From contig QWDQ01000005.1 of NCBI GenBank assembly GCA_003868215.1, forward strand, positions 496,001 through 560,000: a stretch of DNA of 64,000 nucleotides, given 5' to 3'. The translations under genes were made by a program, and so were the position numbers. Within the stretch, counting starts at the first letter, position 1. Every line of letters begins with the position of its first letter. The notes under the pieces were generated by a model that worked only from the letters and a program-made list of their open reading frames with translations, did not search any database and was not told where the DNA came from. Origin of the DNA: Pseudophaeomoniella oleicola. Its lineage: Eukaryota; Ascomycota; Eurotiomycetes; Phaeomoniellales; Phaeomoniellaceae. Of this stretch, positions 10,701 through 21,700 are shown piece by piece.

Positions 10701-11539
10701 GTTCTAGAGATATACTGTTCGGTTACCTCAAGATTGATCGGGTTCGTTGAATGTTTTGAGGATGGCGGAAAGGTTTGTTGATGACATGGAGATTCAGTGG
10801 TTGATGATATCGCAAATGCTCCGGCTGGTGAAGAGACGAATCGGGTAGAGTCAGAGTCAAATACGATGTCCAGATAAGTCGCGAAATCGCGTTCTGAATC
10901 CCACGGAGCAGGGCTACCAGTTGCAAAATCCGGCGAGGAAGGACTCGCAGCTCCGAATGTTGAGCTCAGAGAACTTTGCTATGTGCAAATAGTCAGCTTG
11001 TAACGCTGTAACGCTCAAAGTGAGTTGATACGGACATGTTTCATGAGGTCTGGTGGGCAGAAGTACGCTAGAAGAACGATTTGGAAGCAAGATAGCTTCT
11101 TCACGGTTTGATAACGTCTTTGTTTATGTTGGTGACTGCACGACAAGGGAAAAGGATGCTTACATCGCGCTCAATCGACTCTTTGTCATATTTACACGGT
11201 GAGCGTGTCTCCGCCCCAAAACATTCGTTACCATTTTGAAATGAGTTCCAGTCTACATCATCATCGTTGACGCCGCCTGCATAAAAGTGCGAATGCCACG
11301 GATGGTCATCAACAGTCGAGAAGATCTAAGCGCAGGTAAGAGATGATATCGAGGAACGCAGGTGATCAACACACAGGTAGTGGAGGCCGAGCAAACTTCG
11401 ATATCTTCAATCTTCTTTTCTTGGATGAGCCAAGCCATTCTTGTGGTGATGGTATTGACGAGAAATTGCATTTCTGGCTTTGCTCTGTGACTCTTTTGGA
11501 CTCCTCAACCTGTCTCTCACTCTCTGAGAACAGTGCCAT
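7770..11539 (-). CDS. Large Ser/Pro-rich protein of unknown function with C-terminal coiled coil
   Basis: Five exons are inferred: 11539-11375, 11325-11164, 10978-10502, 10447-8015 and 7955-7770. They give 1140 residues with every junction in phase 0. Introns are 49, 185, 54 and 59 nt with GT..AG ends; the donor at 11374 is the weaker GTGTGT. The protein is disordered, rich in Ser/Arg/Pro and has many SP/TP sites. Only the C-terminal 100 residues look structured: a heptad-like acidic/basic helix containing LGKILVDAVNRS and AEEARAAATRAEF. No domain is recognised. The last exon is easy to miss because the previous frame reads into the intron before stopping. A shorter form starting at an internal ATG (10690) is possible. 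The 185-nt intron could conceal an alternative exon. Nothing in the context suggests a function. Confidence 0.68.
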
Positions 11540-11962
11540 TTTGCCGATGAGCGATCTATTCAACCATCGAATTGGCGATGAAGAATATCTGCAGCATCGT
11601 TTGATGAACAAGAGACTCTGCCGTAGCGGTCTTGAATGCCAAGATAGATCTCTCTCTCTCTGACCTGCGCTGTGCCCTTTGGTAAGCATGACAAGGGCAC
11701 CCGGGTCCCCTTTTGCCTCCAGACACCAAGGACAGTCGTATCTCGTACATGACATCGGATGCATGGAACATAACCCAAAAGACTGTTATGTACCTAGGTA
11801 AATACATGTGAATGACGATCTTCGAAGTGATAGAAACTCTGTCATCTATTGCTTCATCGCTTCTTCGTGTAGCTGATATTAGCTCTTTTCATTTTTATTT
11901 CATTTTCATCTCATTCTCGTTCCCAATCTCGTCCGTAGCTCATAGGTAAATCATGCATTTCA
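11540..11962. other. Short intergenic region with TACCTAGGTA palindrome
   Basis: Promoter of the Ser-rich gene and 3' end of the CENP-V-like gene. The 10-bp palindrome TACCTAGGTA is at 11791-11800. Nothing else stands out. Confidence 0.55.
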
Positions 11963-12719
11963 TTATTCTCCGAGCTTCCGCTTGAACGGTAACGTTGATG
12001 TTGAACTTTCATCATTCCCATCAGCCGTAAATTCCGAGATATCCCATTCAACTTTGACCTTGCCGTCCTGGCTGTAACCCAACCCATATCTCCTTTCCAC
12101 TCTACCTAAGCGACTGCCTGATAGTAAGTCCTCGAACCATCGAATGCCTCCAGCTGTCCCTTCTCTCGTTTGTTGAGCGTTCCTGTCGGTATTGTTCGCT
12201 TGTTGCGTGATGGCTTGCGTGTGCTCCTCCAATGCGTCTGCGGGAATCTCGGGTAGAAGTCCTAACTCTTCGATTGTCTCCAAGTCGTCTCGCAGCAAAG
12301 TGTTTATAGTCACGTTAAGAAAGTCTGCTTCCGAAAAGGGATATTCGCTCCAATGCGACAGACGAGTTCCGCAATAGGAGCAGAAAGATAACTTGCTGTG
12401 AGGTGCATGCTGGGGTGTGAATGTGCGTCGGATATCGCCGGGAGACTCGTCAGGGAAGTAAGCAATGGTAGTTGATTGATACCAATCCAGTGGTACTCGA
12501 AGCCATGTAGTCAGTGGTGCTGCCTGGCTTGATCCTGAAAATCGATGGTTAGTCTAGTGTATATGACAGACGACAGAGCATATCAATACACTTACGATGT
12601 TCGCTCCCATCGTCAAAAACAACCAGAGCATCTCCAGGAGCGGCGTCTGTAGGGATGTTGATGATGTATCTGTTCCTGCCACATGCGCAGGTACCTCGAA
12701 GCAACGTGTCAACGCTCAT
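11963..12719 (-). CDS. CENP-V/GFA-domain zinc protein
   Basis: Two exons, 12719-12596 and 12534-11963, with a 61-nt intron (GTAAGT, TTTCAG), give 231 residues. Seen: LLRGTCACGRNRY at residues 6-18, the first CxC zinc site of the glutathione-dependent formaldehyde-activating/CENP-V fold, and FCSYCGTRLSHW around residue 98, which supplies the second CxxC site. The C-terminal third is an acidic/helical extension. Family knowledge: GFA-fold proteins bind zinc through Cys pairs; most fungal members have no proven substrate. The start is set by a short leader (MSVDTLLRG) that runs straight into the domain, which is usual for fungal members. It is divergent from the bHLH gene. Confidence 0.85.
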
Positions 12720-13571
12720 TCTGATCTTTCTGGTTTGGAAACAACATGAATGAAGAGTTGAGGCAAATTGTCACAGCAAAATAATGTTGTAGATCTCGCA
12801 TGGAAATCGGTCGAACAACTTCAATGTAAAAGTGACGTTGCTCGCACCAAGACCGGAAGTTTGCGCTTCCCCAGATTTTTGATTTTTAGCGGCCGATCTA
12901 TTCTAAGGACCGTTGCTACCCGTTGGAGCATGTGATAATTTCAACTTTTTTACACTTCCATCAACATTCGTTTCGACATGATCGGGAAGAGTTCAATTGT
13001 GGAAGACTGCAACGTAAGAATCTATCAAGATCAGAACTCGTGGTACGTGGTCCATGTTTCCGAAGCTTCCGTCATCAGAAGGTACGCAGTGAAAGATCAG
13101 ATAGCAAAGCCACATCACTCTCATTGCGTACAGTTGTAAGCACCACTGCTAAGACAGAGAGGACATTATTGGGATCTCACCGTCTGACAGAATCAATTTA
13201 ATACGCCGACTGGTCACTTGCGATTAGCCTAGCTCCCAACTATCCCTGAGCTCGTAACCCGGGGAGTTGTCCAACAACAGGTATATACACAGCATCGAGG
13301 GTGTCTGATAACCGTTTTGGACTTTACGCCAAACCGTTTTCCTCACCCCAGGAAGTGGTCCTCATGTAAAGAAGAGAAGGAATTTTTCTCAAAAGGGTTC
13401 AATTGGGAGACCGGGTGACAAGGCCAATGCTTGCACATCTTGTTTTGTGCCACGAGAAGAGTACCAATTCAGCAGACGAGACTGGTTGAGCACGACTACA
13501 TCAATTTAATTTCCCATTTCTTCGAACTCGAATTCAAAAGATCCATTCGAATTCACCAAGACCCTATTTAA
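12720..13571. other. Divergent intergenic region, CENP-V-like / bHLH gene
   Basis: Shared promoter region. A 92-codon frame at 12923-13201 has no recognisable features. Two GAATTC-containing stretches close to 13530-13555 look like chance. No other structure is seen. Confidence 0.5.
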
Positions 13572-14345
13572 ATGACAACGACAATGACAGCCCGGTCTTC
13601 AGCCTCTCTCTCTCCGTCCACCAGTCCCTCACAAACACCATCACTATCGACCCAACCCAACCCAGCTAAACGCAAGCGCTCCAACCACACTAAGTCCCTA
13701 ACCCGTCCAATCCAGCCTCCCACGACCCGTGAGCTTCTGTCGACGTCCCAAAAGCAATCCAACCACCGCAATGCCGAAACCAGACGCCGCCAAGACATCC
13801 TCGAACGCTTGACCATCATCTGCGATGAGATGGTACCAGGAGCTCGGGGACTCGCAAAATCGACCGAAGTCGCATACACGAAAGCACATGAATACCTACG
13901 CGATCTCCTCATAGAAAAGAGGGCACTGATCGCCGAGATCGAGGCGTTGGGGGGACAGATCGGAGACAAAGAGAAAGAGGCAATCAGAGCACTGGACAAA
14001 TACGGCGAGATCAGCAGCGACGAAGAAGACTCCGATGATGACGAGGATGATGAACAACAACAAAACAGCGAAGAGGAGACAGAGACCGCTGACGGAGACG
14101 ACGACGCCGACGACGATGATGATGTCGACAACAACGACAATAATGGAGAAGAAGAAGGAGAACGACAAGAAGTAAAAGACAACAGCGTGGCGGCCACCGA
14201 ACATAAGAACGGAGACGTGTTTTCAAGACCGAACAACAAGTTTCAAGGCGGGATAGCACGGAACACAACAAACCACGCCAGCAGCAACCAGGAAGTCGCC
14301 GCCGTACACGCAGCCGAGAGTCTAAATCGACTGAAAAAGGGGTGA
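13572..14345 (+). CDS. bHLH transcription factor with highly acidic C-terminal region
   Basis: A single exon of 257 residues. Seen: a Ser/Pro/Thr-rich N-terminus with the basic patch PAKRKRS, then a bHLH domain at about residues 62-115. Its basic region reads NHRNAETRRRQDILERL; helix 1 is followed by a loop with VPGARGLAKS, and helix 2 by YLRDLLIEKRALIAEIEAL, which continues as a short zipper-like coil. The loop resembles Ino4-type fungal bHLH proteins (GLxxSK/KST), so an E-box-binding heterodimer partner role is plausible but inferred. An unusually long Glu/Asp run follows (about 150-205) with almost no hydrophobic residues. A second ATG four codons in (13584) could also be used. It is convergent with the nucleotidyltransferase gene. 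Confidence 0.82.
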   Translation: MTTTMTARSSASLSPSTSPSQTPSLSTQPNPAKRKRSNHTKSLTRPIQPPTTRELLSTSQKQSNHRNAETRRRQDILERLTIICDEMVPGARGLAKSTEVAYTKAHEYLRDLLIEKRALIAEIEALGGQIGDKEKEAIRALDKYGEISSDEEDSDDDEDDEQQQNSEEETETADGDDDADDDDDVDNNDNNGEEEGERQEVKDNSVAATEHKNGDVFSRPNNKFQGGIARNTTNHASSNQEVAAVHAAESLNRLKKG

Positions 14346-15446
14346 GAGCTGGACTATTACCTCACAAGCGTCATCACTATCTTGGTGGTTATTAGGTACT
14401 ACATGATGAGTTTCTGGATATTGTGAATCCCCCTTTTAGTTTCCATACATTCATTTTAGATAGGTGGCCAGCGGGGTCACATCTTGTATCTATCTAATAA
14501 GCTTAAGCCGCTCTCTGCATTTTTTGGGTCTCATCAGGTATCCTGGGTTACAAATTCTTTTTTTCTTCCTTCCTTTTTGTAAAGCAAATGCCAGGCTTAG
14601 AAGATCCCACCGAGTTCCCAGGTACTATCCGAATCCTTTCTTTCCTAACCTACCCCAACCCATGCCATAGAGGTGTTTGCCTAGCACATGCCCGAGGTCG
14701 GTCAATATCAGGTCAGTGTACAATTTGTTTGGGCTTGACCCAAAATACACACCGGCACTGATTAGGATGGCCACTCACTTTTGAGAGCCAAAAATATGCC
14801 ACGATACTGTATCGATGATGCGAGGGGGGTCGCCCAAAATCCCTGTCACCTTGAACGGAATATCCGCCAGCCCTCTTTGCACCTGCAGAAATGCAAACAA
14901 ACAGCGTTACCCAATGTAGGCATCCTTCAAAATGAAACCCGAAACAAACAGCATTGAATCCCTGGTATAGTATTTTGACTGGCAAACATGATGCTTCCAG
15001 AGCATTTCCATCCGATTTCATGCATATCATTCATTCCCAAGCATGCGATGATGATGCTAATAACATGAACAACAAAAAACAAATACTTTTGTATAGTGTG
15101 AGCTTCGACTGATGCTGTATCCGTAGGTTTGAGACGGATAATGAAAGTGCCGGAGAGTATTGCCCAACGAGGTGAACATCCTCCGCTGAGAATGCCCGCG
15201 TGTGAAGCACGCCCAACCTTTGTAACCCTTCTTGCCCGGTCAATCGATAATCAGGTTGCAAGTAACCAATTCGATGCTGCCACCCAACGTCGGAGATTAC
15301 AAGTTCCGTTGGCATAGGTGAAAGACCACGCACAGATCTGTAGAGTCGAGATACCCTTACAACTGTAAGCGAGCTCACTATATGGGTTAGGTCGGAGACC
15401 TACGCTGCGCATTCGCTGAGACTGAGCAAAAGGTCAAGTTGAGTGT
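14346..15446. other. Convergent intergenic region, bHLH / nucleotidyltransferase
   Basis: Two 3' ends face each other across 1.1 kb. Open frames on the minus strand (for example 15031-15378) lack domain features and most likely lie in the 3' UTR of the nucleotidyltransferase gene. Confidence 0.5.
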
Positions 15447-18400
15447 TCAGCCACCTTTCCTCATCTTCTCGTCTGCAGGCAAGAATTCCCCACCATTGGC
15501 GTTGATCAGAGCAGCATCGTTGGTTGACTTCGCGCCTTTCTTGTGCTTCTTCTTGGCAGTAGCAGTTTGCCAACTATTTGGCTGCTGCTGTCCATTTGGC
15601 ACATGTTTTGATGTTTCGTTCACAAGCTGGCCGTTGGGTTTCGACGCTAGTGTTGAACTGGGTACTTTCCCTGAGTTGACATGAACAGTTGGGATTTTTT
15701 CATGCTTGTGCTTCGTCTTGTTTCTGCCAGCCGGGGTTGACTTGGCCGTTGAGTTCGAAGTTATATCTCGACTTAACGTTGGTGACGGCGTCCTGACTTC
15801 TTTGACAGGAGAAAGCGCCTGTGCCCGGGACATTGAAGCAGCGTCAGGCTGTTTGGAAACGTCCAGATTGCGATTGTTTGCGGCGTCTGCTCCTGGAGGA
15901 CCAAATTTCTGGGGTACAATAAGAGATGGCTGTTGCGCGCTTGGTAGCCTGTTCTCGTGTGAGAGCTCCGCTCTCCTCTCTGGCACAGGATGTGCATGCA
16001 TTATTCCAAGGGCATCATGCTGCGTTACGCCAACCTCCGAACTACCAAAACGGATTCCCTGTATGGGAGGTAACCCGCTAGTGTCACTCTTCTGCACGGA
16101 AGAATCCGCGCGAGGATCTGGCGAGTGGTCGTCCACCGTGTCAAAGCTTTCGTTGTCGCTTCTATCTTCAGAGAAATATTTCTGCCGGTTGACTGGCTTT
16201 GAGCCATCAATCACCAACGGGCCTTGGTTCATTGGTAGTGTATTTTGACCAGCAGCCCGTGGTGGCGACGGCGACGGCGATATCGTCGTCCCGTTGGGCA
16301 CCTTATCTTGTAGAAGCGAAGTCTGTGACGCATCTGGGTCATTCTCGACTGACAAGGGGCCATTTGGGACGACGAAAGGGTCCCCAGTACGGGCATTCAA
16401 AGCCTGTCGATCTTGAAGTGGTCCAGGTATCGGCATAGGCTGGGCATGATGATCTGGGGTGTGACCTAAGTAATATCCCAACAGAGCGGAATTTCGGCGC
16501 ACATAGCCGTGACCTGGACTTGAACCTGGCGGTCCGACGGGAAAATAGCCGTGCTTGTTATCGGAACCCACAGGAGATGAGGAATCGCCCGAAGGCGAGC
16601 TCGAAACATTCTCTAGATGGCTCACATGCTGCGGTATCGGGGATCGCATGGGACGCTGCGCAGGCTGCGACTGAGCTCGGAGCATCGACGTAGCTGAGCC
16701 AGTGTTGACGGATGATCGTCTAGAGCTGCGGCGACCATCTGGAAAGGCTGAGGTTAACAAAGGCGAAGGCGGTGAAGTATTTGAACCTTGCGTGTTGGCC
16801 ATATTAGTTGACATATACTGGGGTGGATAGCTGAATTGGCCCTGACGAATAGGGGCCGACATAGGAGGGTGATTGACTGTTCCTGCACGAGCCCTGGACA
16901 TATCATCATGCGAAAACCTGAAGGTGGGCCAGAGGAAGGTAGGATATGCACCCCCATTTTGCATTGCCTGTTGCTGCAATTGCATCCTTAACTCCTGCTC
17001 CTGAGCTTGTAGTAGTTGATACTGCTGATATAAATGGTCGTGCAACATATATCGCTGTTGTTCTGCTTGCAGTGATGAATATTCCTGTGGGGTGAATGTC
17101 CACTGCGGCTGACGGCTGAATGGCTGCTGACGGTTGGAGCCACTTGAAGCACGTCGCCCTTGAGACTGGGAAGCTTTTGGGTTTGTGTTCCCATTCCGTC
17201 CACCTCGATTGCCCCTTGAACTTCGGCTTGGTTGGACCGTGACTGGTTGACTTGGCCGTTGTATGGGAATAGCAGCTGAACGGGGTTCTTCCTTGGGAAA
17301 GACATACTGCTCACAACATCCCTCTAGATCGGTTTTCGAAACGAAGTCGAATGCTCGCCGGAGCTCTAGATGGACACCGCGAAAAGAAGTGTCGTCTGCA
17401 GTTTTCCCCAGATTCCACGATGTATTGAATGGCTCTTCGACACACAGCCTGTTATTCTGTTGTCGCTGCCATCTCAGAGACTTGTCCACAACTTTGCCCT
17501 CACGGACCGAAATAACGCTCGTCTCGTAGTCCAGCTCGTAGCCATAATACCGAAAGAATTGGAAGAACAATTGTCCAATTGATTCCGAGTTCCCCAACCC
17601 ATAATCCTTCACTGAGTCCACATCTCGAGCAAAGGATACATCTACATTGTTGATCAATCTCGGCTCAACGCCAGGTTGCTGCTGTAAAGACGGTAGAATA
17701 GGTGGTTTCCGCGTTTGCAAAAAGTTAAGTATCATGCAAATCCAAGTATATGAGCTCACGGTGAAGTTTCGACCTAATCACAATGTCAGCAAGGGTTTCA
17801 GCGCTGCCAACAAGTCACTTACCAGCATCATTGAGAATTCGCTTTCGTGTCCAGTGCTTGATGACCATCGCTAATGGCCTGACACGATCGTCGAGATCGA
17901 CATAGGTTCTGATCATCGCGGTATTCTCCATAGCTATATACTGATTGACATTGATATCGCATGCTAGCTGTAGTTCGGGGTCCCAAATCTTCACTATTGG
18001 AACCTTGGCTCCAGCTATGCATACAACGCGTTCCATGCCTTTCTTTGCACAGAGGTCAGCGAGATTGCAGATGTTTTCAATTGGCTTGCAGTTTGTTGTC
18101 ACACAGATGTCCACGTCTGACTCGCTTGTGCCTAGTTTGTTTCCCGTCGAACCGAAGACATTGACTGTTACCTGATACCCTGGCCATCGCGTGTTCAATA
18201 TCGTCTCTAATTTATGCACGAGTTTGGTGCGACGCCCTTCGGACTCTCGAGTCGGTAATAGATGCTCATACAATAGTTCCATATCTTTGGTCAGTTTTCG
18301 GTCCTCCTCAGGGCTTAGTCGCTCTTTGACAGGCTCTGATGGAGACTCGAGGGGGTCAGAGCCTTCGCTGTAGGGTATGCGCCTCTTGAGATATGAAGGT

Positions 18401-18732
18401 GCCACTTCATATTTGCAACCACCCTGTAGACTGCGCGTTGGTGGCGCTGGTTGCGCCGTATCAGATTTCGTCGAACGCGGAGAGGAATTGAGAATTTCTC
18501 GCCCTAACGAAGGCGACCTAGGTCGTGAAGGCAGATCTCGCGGCTGCTGGTAGGGGCTTGTAGGTAATGAGCTGGATTGCTGAGACACTAGCGCCGGTCG
18601 AGGAGGTATCGGATCCGGCAACTGAGGAGACTGTATCCATGCCATCTTCACGGGCTTCTTGTTCGTCGTCACCGGCTGGTGGCCTCTTTCAGGCGTAGAA
18701 AGAACCACACTCCCATTTGTATGAAGGTTCAT
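15447..18732 (-). CDS. Non-canonical poly(A)/RNA nucleotidyltransferase (Cid1/Cut family)
   Basis: Two exons, 18732-17823 and 17773-15447, with a 49-nt intron, give 1078 residues. Role by family: template-independent addition of nucleotides to RNA 3' ends in decay or regulation. Seen: a disordered N-terminus of about 150 residues; the nucleotidyltransferase core with VFGSTGNKLGTSESDVDI (the GS...DxD metal site) and a third acidic residue in ACDINVNQ; then a PAP-associated region with VIKHWTRKR, SSYTWICMILNFLQ and IGQLFFQFFRYYGYE. A Gln/Ser/Pro-rich tail of about 600 residues follows, ending in a Lys-rich patch (AKKKHKKGAK). The tail far exceeds yeast Trf4 or S. pombe Cid1 and is closer in plan to the long filamentous-fungal CutA/CutB enzymes. 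Terminal uridylation versus CU-tagging or adenylation cannot be decided from sequence. Confidence 0.9.
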
Positions 18733-21700
18733 TCATTAACAGAGGACTGCAGCCAATCCTGATTCGTGTTACGTGCTTGCTGACAATTCGGTGGAAAGGA
18801 GTAAAAAGGGGAATAAAAGAAGCCTAGAGGGTCATGAAACGTCAGTGATAGATCGCAGAAAGATAGGGATGTCATTCGGCATTTCAAGTCCAAACTTTCT
18901 ACCCTTCCAGCTGGCGTTCATTCTATAGAGGTGTTTTGGAAAATACCCAGCATCGGACTCGGAAGATTTCAGGCATGGATTGAGAGGGAGACTCAACGGA
19001 ATAGCAGAGCGAGCTGCAATGAGAGAGACCGAGTAGCCCTCTTACAAGCGAACGCTGGGAACCGAGTATGGCCTTCAACTTGACGGAATCTTTCGCAACT
19101 GATGTAGGTAGTGTCGTGTCGTCGTTGGCCAAGATATGTTTCACAGCCCAGAAAGAAGAGCCCTAGGCCAGCGCGAGTCAACGCGGGGTTTAAACGTAAT
19201 GTTTTCTTTGTTCGTTCACGATGGTAGGATGGTGATGCTCCCTTCAATGGAGCGGCCAGAAAGATGTTCTCCTGCGGAGTGAAGATGCTCGCTGAAAATG
19301 CTGTTGAAAGAACGAACCCAAAATCTTCTTGATGCGCGCGTCGACCTTTGAACAATTTGAAGAAGAGAAGTTTGGCAGGGTGAAGTTAGGAATTTGTCGA
19401 TGAGGATGATAGTACAATGAAAGAGTAGTGGTTGTGCCCTTTGAACACGCCTACGGAAAGGGTACCTTCTTCTCGCGTACGTTTCGCCGTAGATACGGTA
19501 ACTTTACCAGCGGGTGTGATGCCGAGCCCTTGATATCTGGGGGATCAAAAAAGGGTCCGACGTCTTGTGAATACTCGAGTCCAGGGAGTCACGTATCGGA
19601 GATTCAGGGTAATATCAACAGCTACAACACCGACTTCCCTACGTTTCATGCAGGAACATAACTACCTAGGTTAGGCAGGTCATGGCACTACGTGTTTGTA
19701 TCGATCAGACAACCTTGTGAGATCCTCCTATATGAGAGGCATGATTCTACTGCCCAATTTTCACCGTGGAATTATGTCTTTTTGGTATTTGTGATCATAG
19801 TGCACCATCATGCTATGCTGACTCCTCCATCTCCAACTACTTTATTTGCGACCAGAGTACTAATAGATCGGTAATCAGGGCTCGCGTACAGTATTTCTAC
19901 AAAAGTAGGTAGCTGACCTGAGACCTACGAAGCCAGATTCTCTATTGGACATGTTTTGAATCTGACGCCTTTGTCGAACGGCTAGGATTCTCAATTATCC
20001 GAAGGCAAACATCAACAACCCTGATGGATGCCTCAGAGGAAGAGACGAGAAGCAATGTGATGCTGCCAGAACCGACTCACAAACACGAAGTGTGGTGGAA
20101 CTGGCGGCTCCTAGGTTTTCTTCCTGCTGGCATGAGATATGATCACTCCACTAATCAGTCATCGACATTTCTTGCTTCATTGCAGTGAATGTGTGAAAGA
20201 CCACAGGGCATTTTCTCAATGAGCACTGGGAATGCCATCCTTGCCTCGGGCCATCACCTTGTCCTCATGTGTGACATCATAGCTACCTCCAATCTGTCCT
20301 CACACAGAGGTCTCCCTTCGCCTCAAGACCGTACGGAATATCTCAAGTACGGTACTTACAGGTGTCAAAAAGATACAGAGGGAATGGAGGATTATGAGTC
20401 GAGATGCACGTGTTGACTTCTTTTCCGGCGTTCGTTGATAGATGGAGATATCCCGGCCATTTCCCGCTGGGTAGAAGACGGCGGACCTAAGGCGTTAAAA
20501 GGGTCTTCCACTTATCGAGACACCTCGGATCAGCACGGGGTTGCTTCGGCCAGTGACATACCAGACAAATAGCAGAACGCTCGATGAAGAAATCGAGAAC
20601 GTTTGCAAGCAGTCCTACAAAGCCGTACATTTATACATCAGTCTTCAAAGACCTGATGATATGGCATGTGGCTTAACAAGCAGCACAAGAGTCTGGGTGC
20701 ATAGTTATATTCGCAACCTGTGGCGGACCTACGGAAGTCTGGGTAGTGCGTCGATGTAGCAACGAATTGGCCAGCAGCGACTGAAGCAGAATTTGTTATG
20801 ATTGATTGCTCAATATGAGGAATGGGCCGTAAGGATTATATAGCCCATAAAATAGGCGAGCGGAAACCACCATAAAGCCGCAATTACACCTACGAGCAAT
20901 GACAGACCACGCTCCAGAAGAGCAGGTCGGAGAGATTTGTAGGATGTGGGAGGTAGACAGGTAAGAAAAGTATTCATTATTTCACGTTTGCGATTCCTCA
21001 AATGCACACCCTTTAGATCTGGAGTGTACGCTTATGCATGCTGTAGGAAGCGAACGGGGTACGTATCACGACACTGCAACCTCTATGCGAACGCTGGACA
21101 AGGTTAATGTGGGATCGAGGTCACCTGGGCTGTAAAATAAAAAGACCTCAACATTCTCTCTTTGGTGTTACTAGAAAATGAAGGTTAAGTTACCTGCCGC
21201 CGCTGATTATATCTACCACACACGTTCCTGTATCCATGAAAGCTTCTCAGAATATGCGTTGGGACTGGATCGATCACTTCCATAATCCAATCTCTTGACA
21301 GCTGTAACAGTTAGACACTGGATCAAGTGCCTCCAGGAATGAGGCGTGTACATCTCCGACCTTCGTGATGACCTGCCTAATTTGTAAGGGGAACACATTA
21401 CAGCTACGATCTCGGCGCGAGATCCTCGAGAGTTCGAGTCTATCACGTAGACGCCAATCAATGATGCTCTCTACAGGTAAAGCTGAAATGTAGCTATGGT
21501 CAGTATACAAACTGACACGCTCTTCTAGACCTCTTCCTATCGCTCTTGAGAAACGGTCCTGGCCCTATGCACGGATGGAAAACGTGCTTTTCCTTTCCAC
21601 CTTAGTACCTATGTACCCAGGCAAGTCTCGCATGAAGCCACTATTAATTAATTACTTGTTCTTACCATCTGTACTTCCCATGTTCTTGTGGACCCCCATG

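Noticed and set aside
10979-11163. An extra mini-exon inside the 185-nt intron of the Ser-rich gene
   Set aside because: The candidate segment reads into a stop in the required phase, while direct splicing keeps the frame.
13568-14239. 223-codon Ser/Val-rich minus-strand frame
   Set aside because: Complement of the acidic GAC/GAT/GAA runs of the bHLH gene.
20810-21007. 65-codon minus-strand frame with one hydrophobic segment
   Set aside because: No neighbouring exon joins it and no family is recognised.
21410-21445. Possible tRNA T-arm around GTTCGAG
   Set aside because: The flanking stem does not pair and no A box or acceptor stem is present. No other tRNA-like B box was found in the window.
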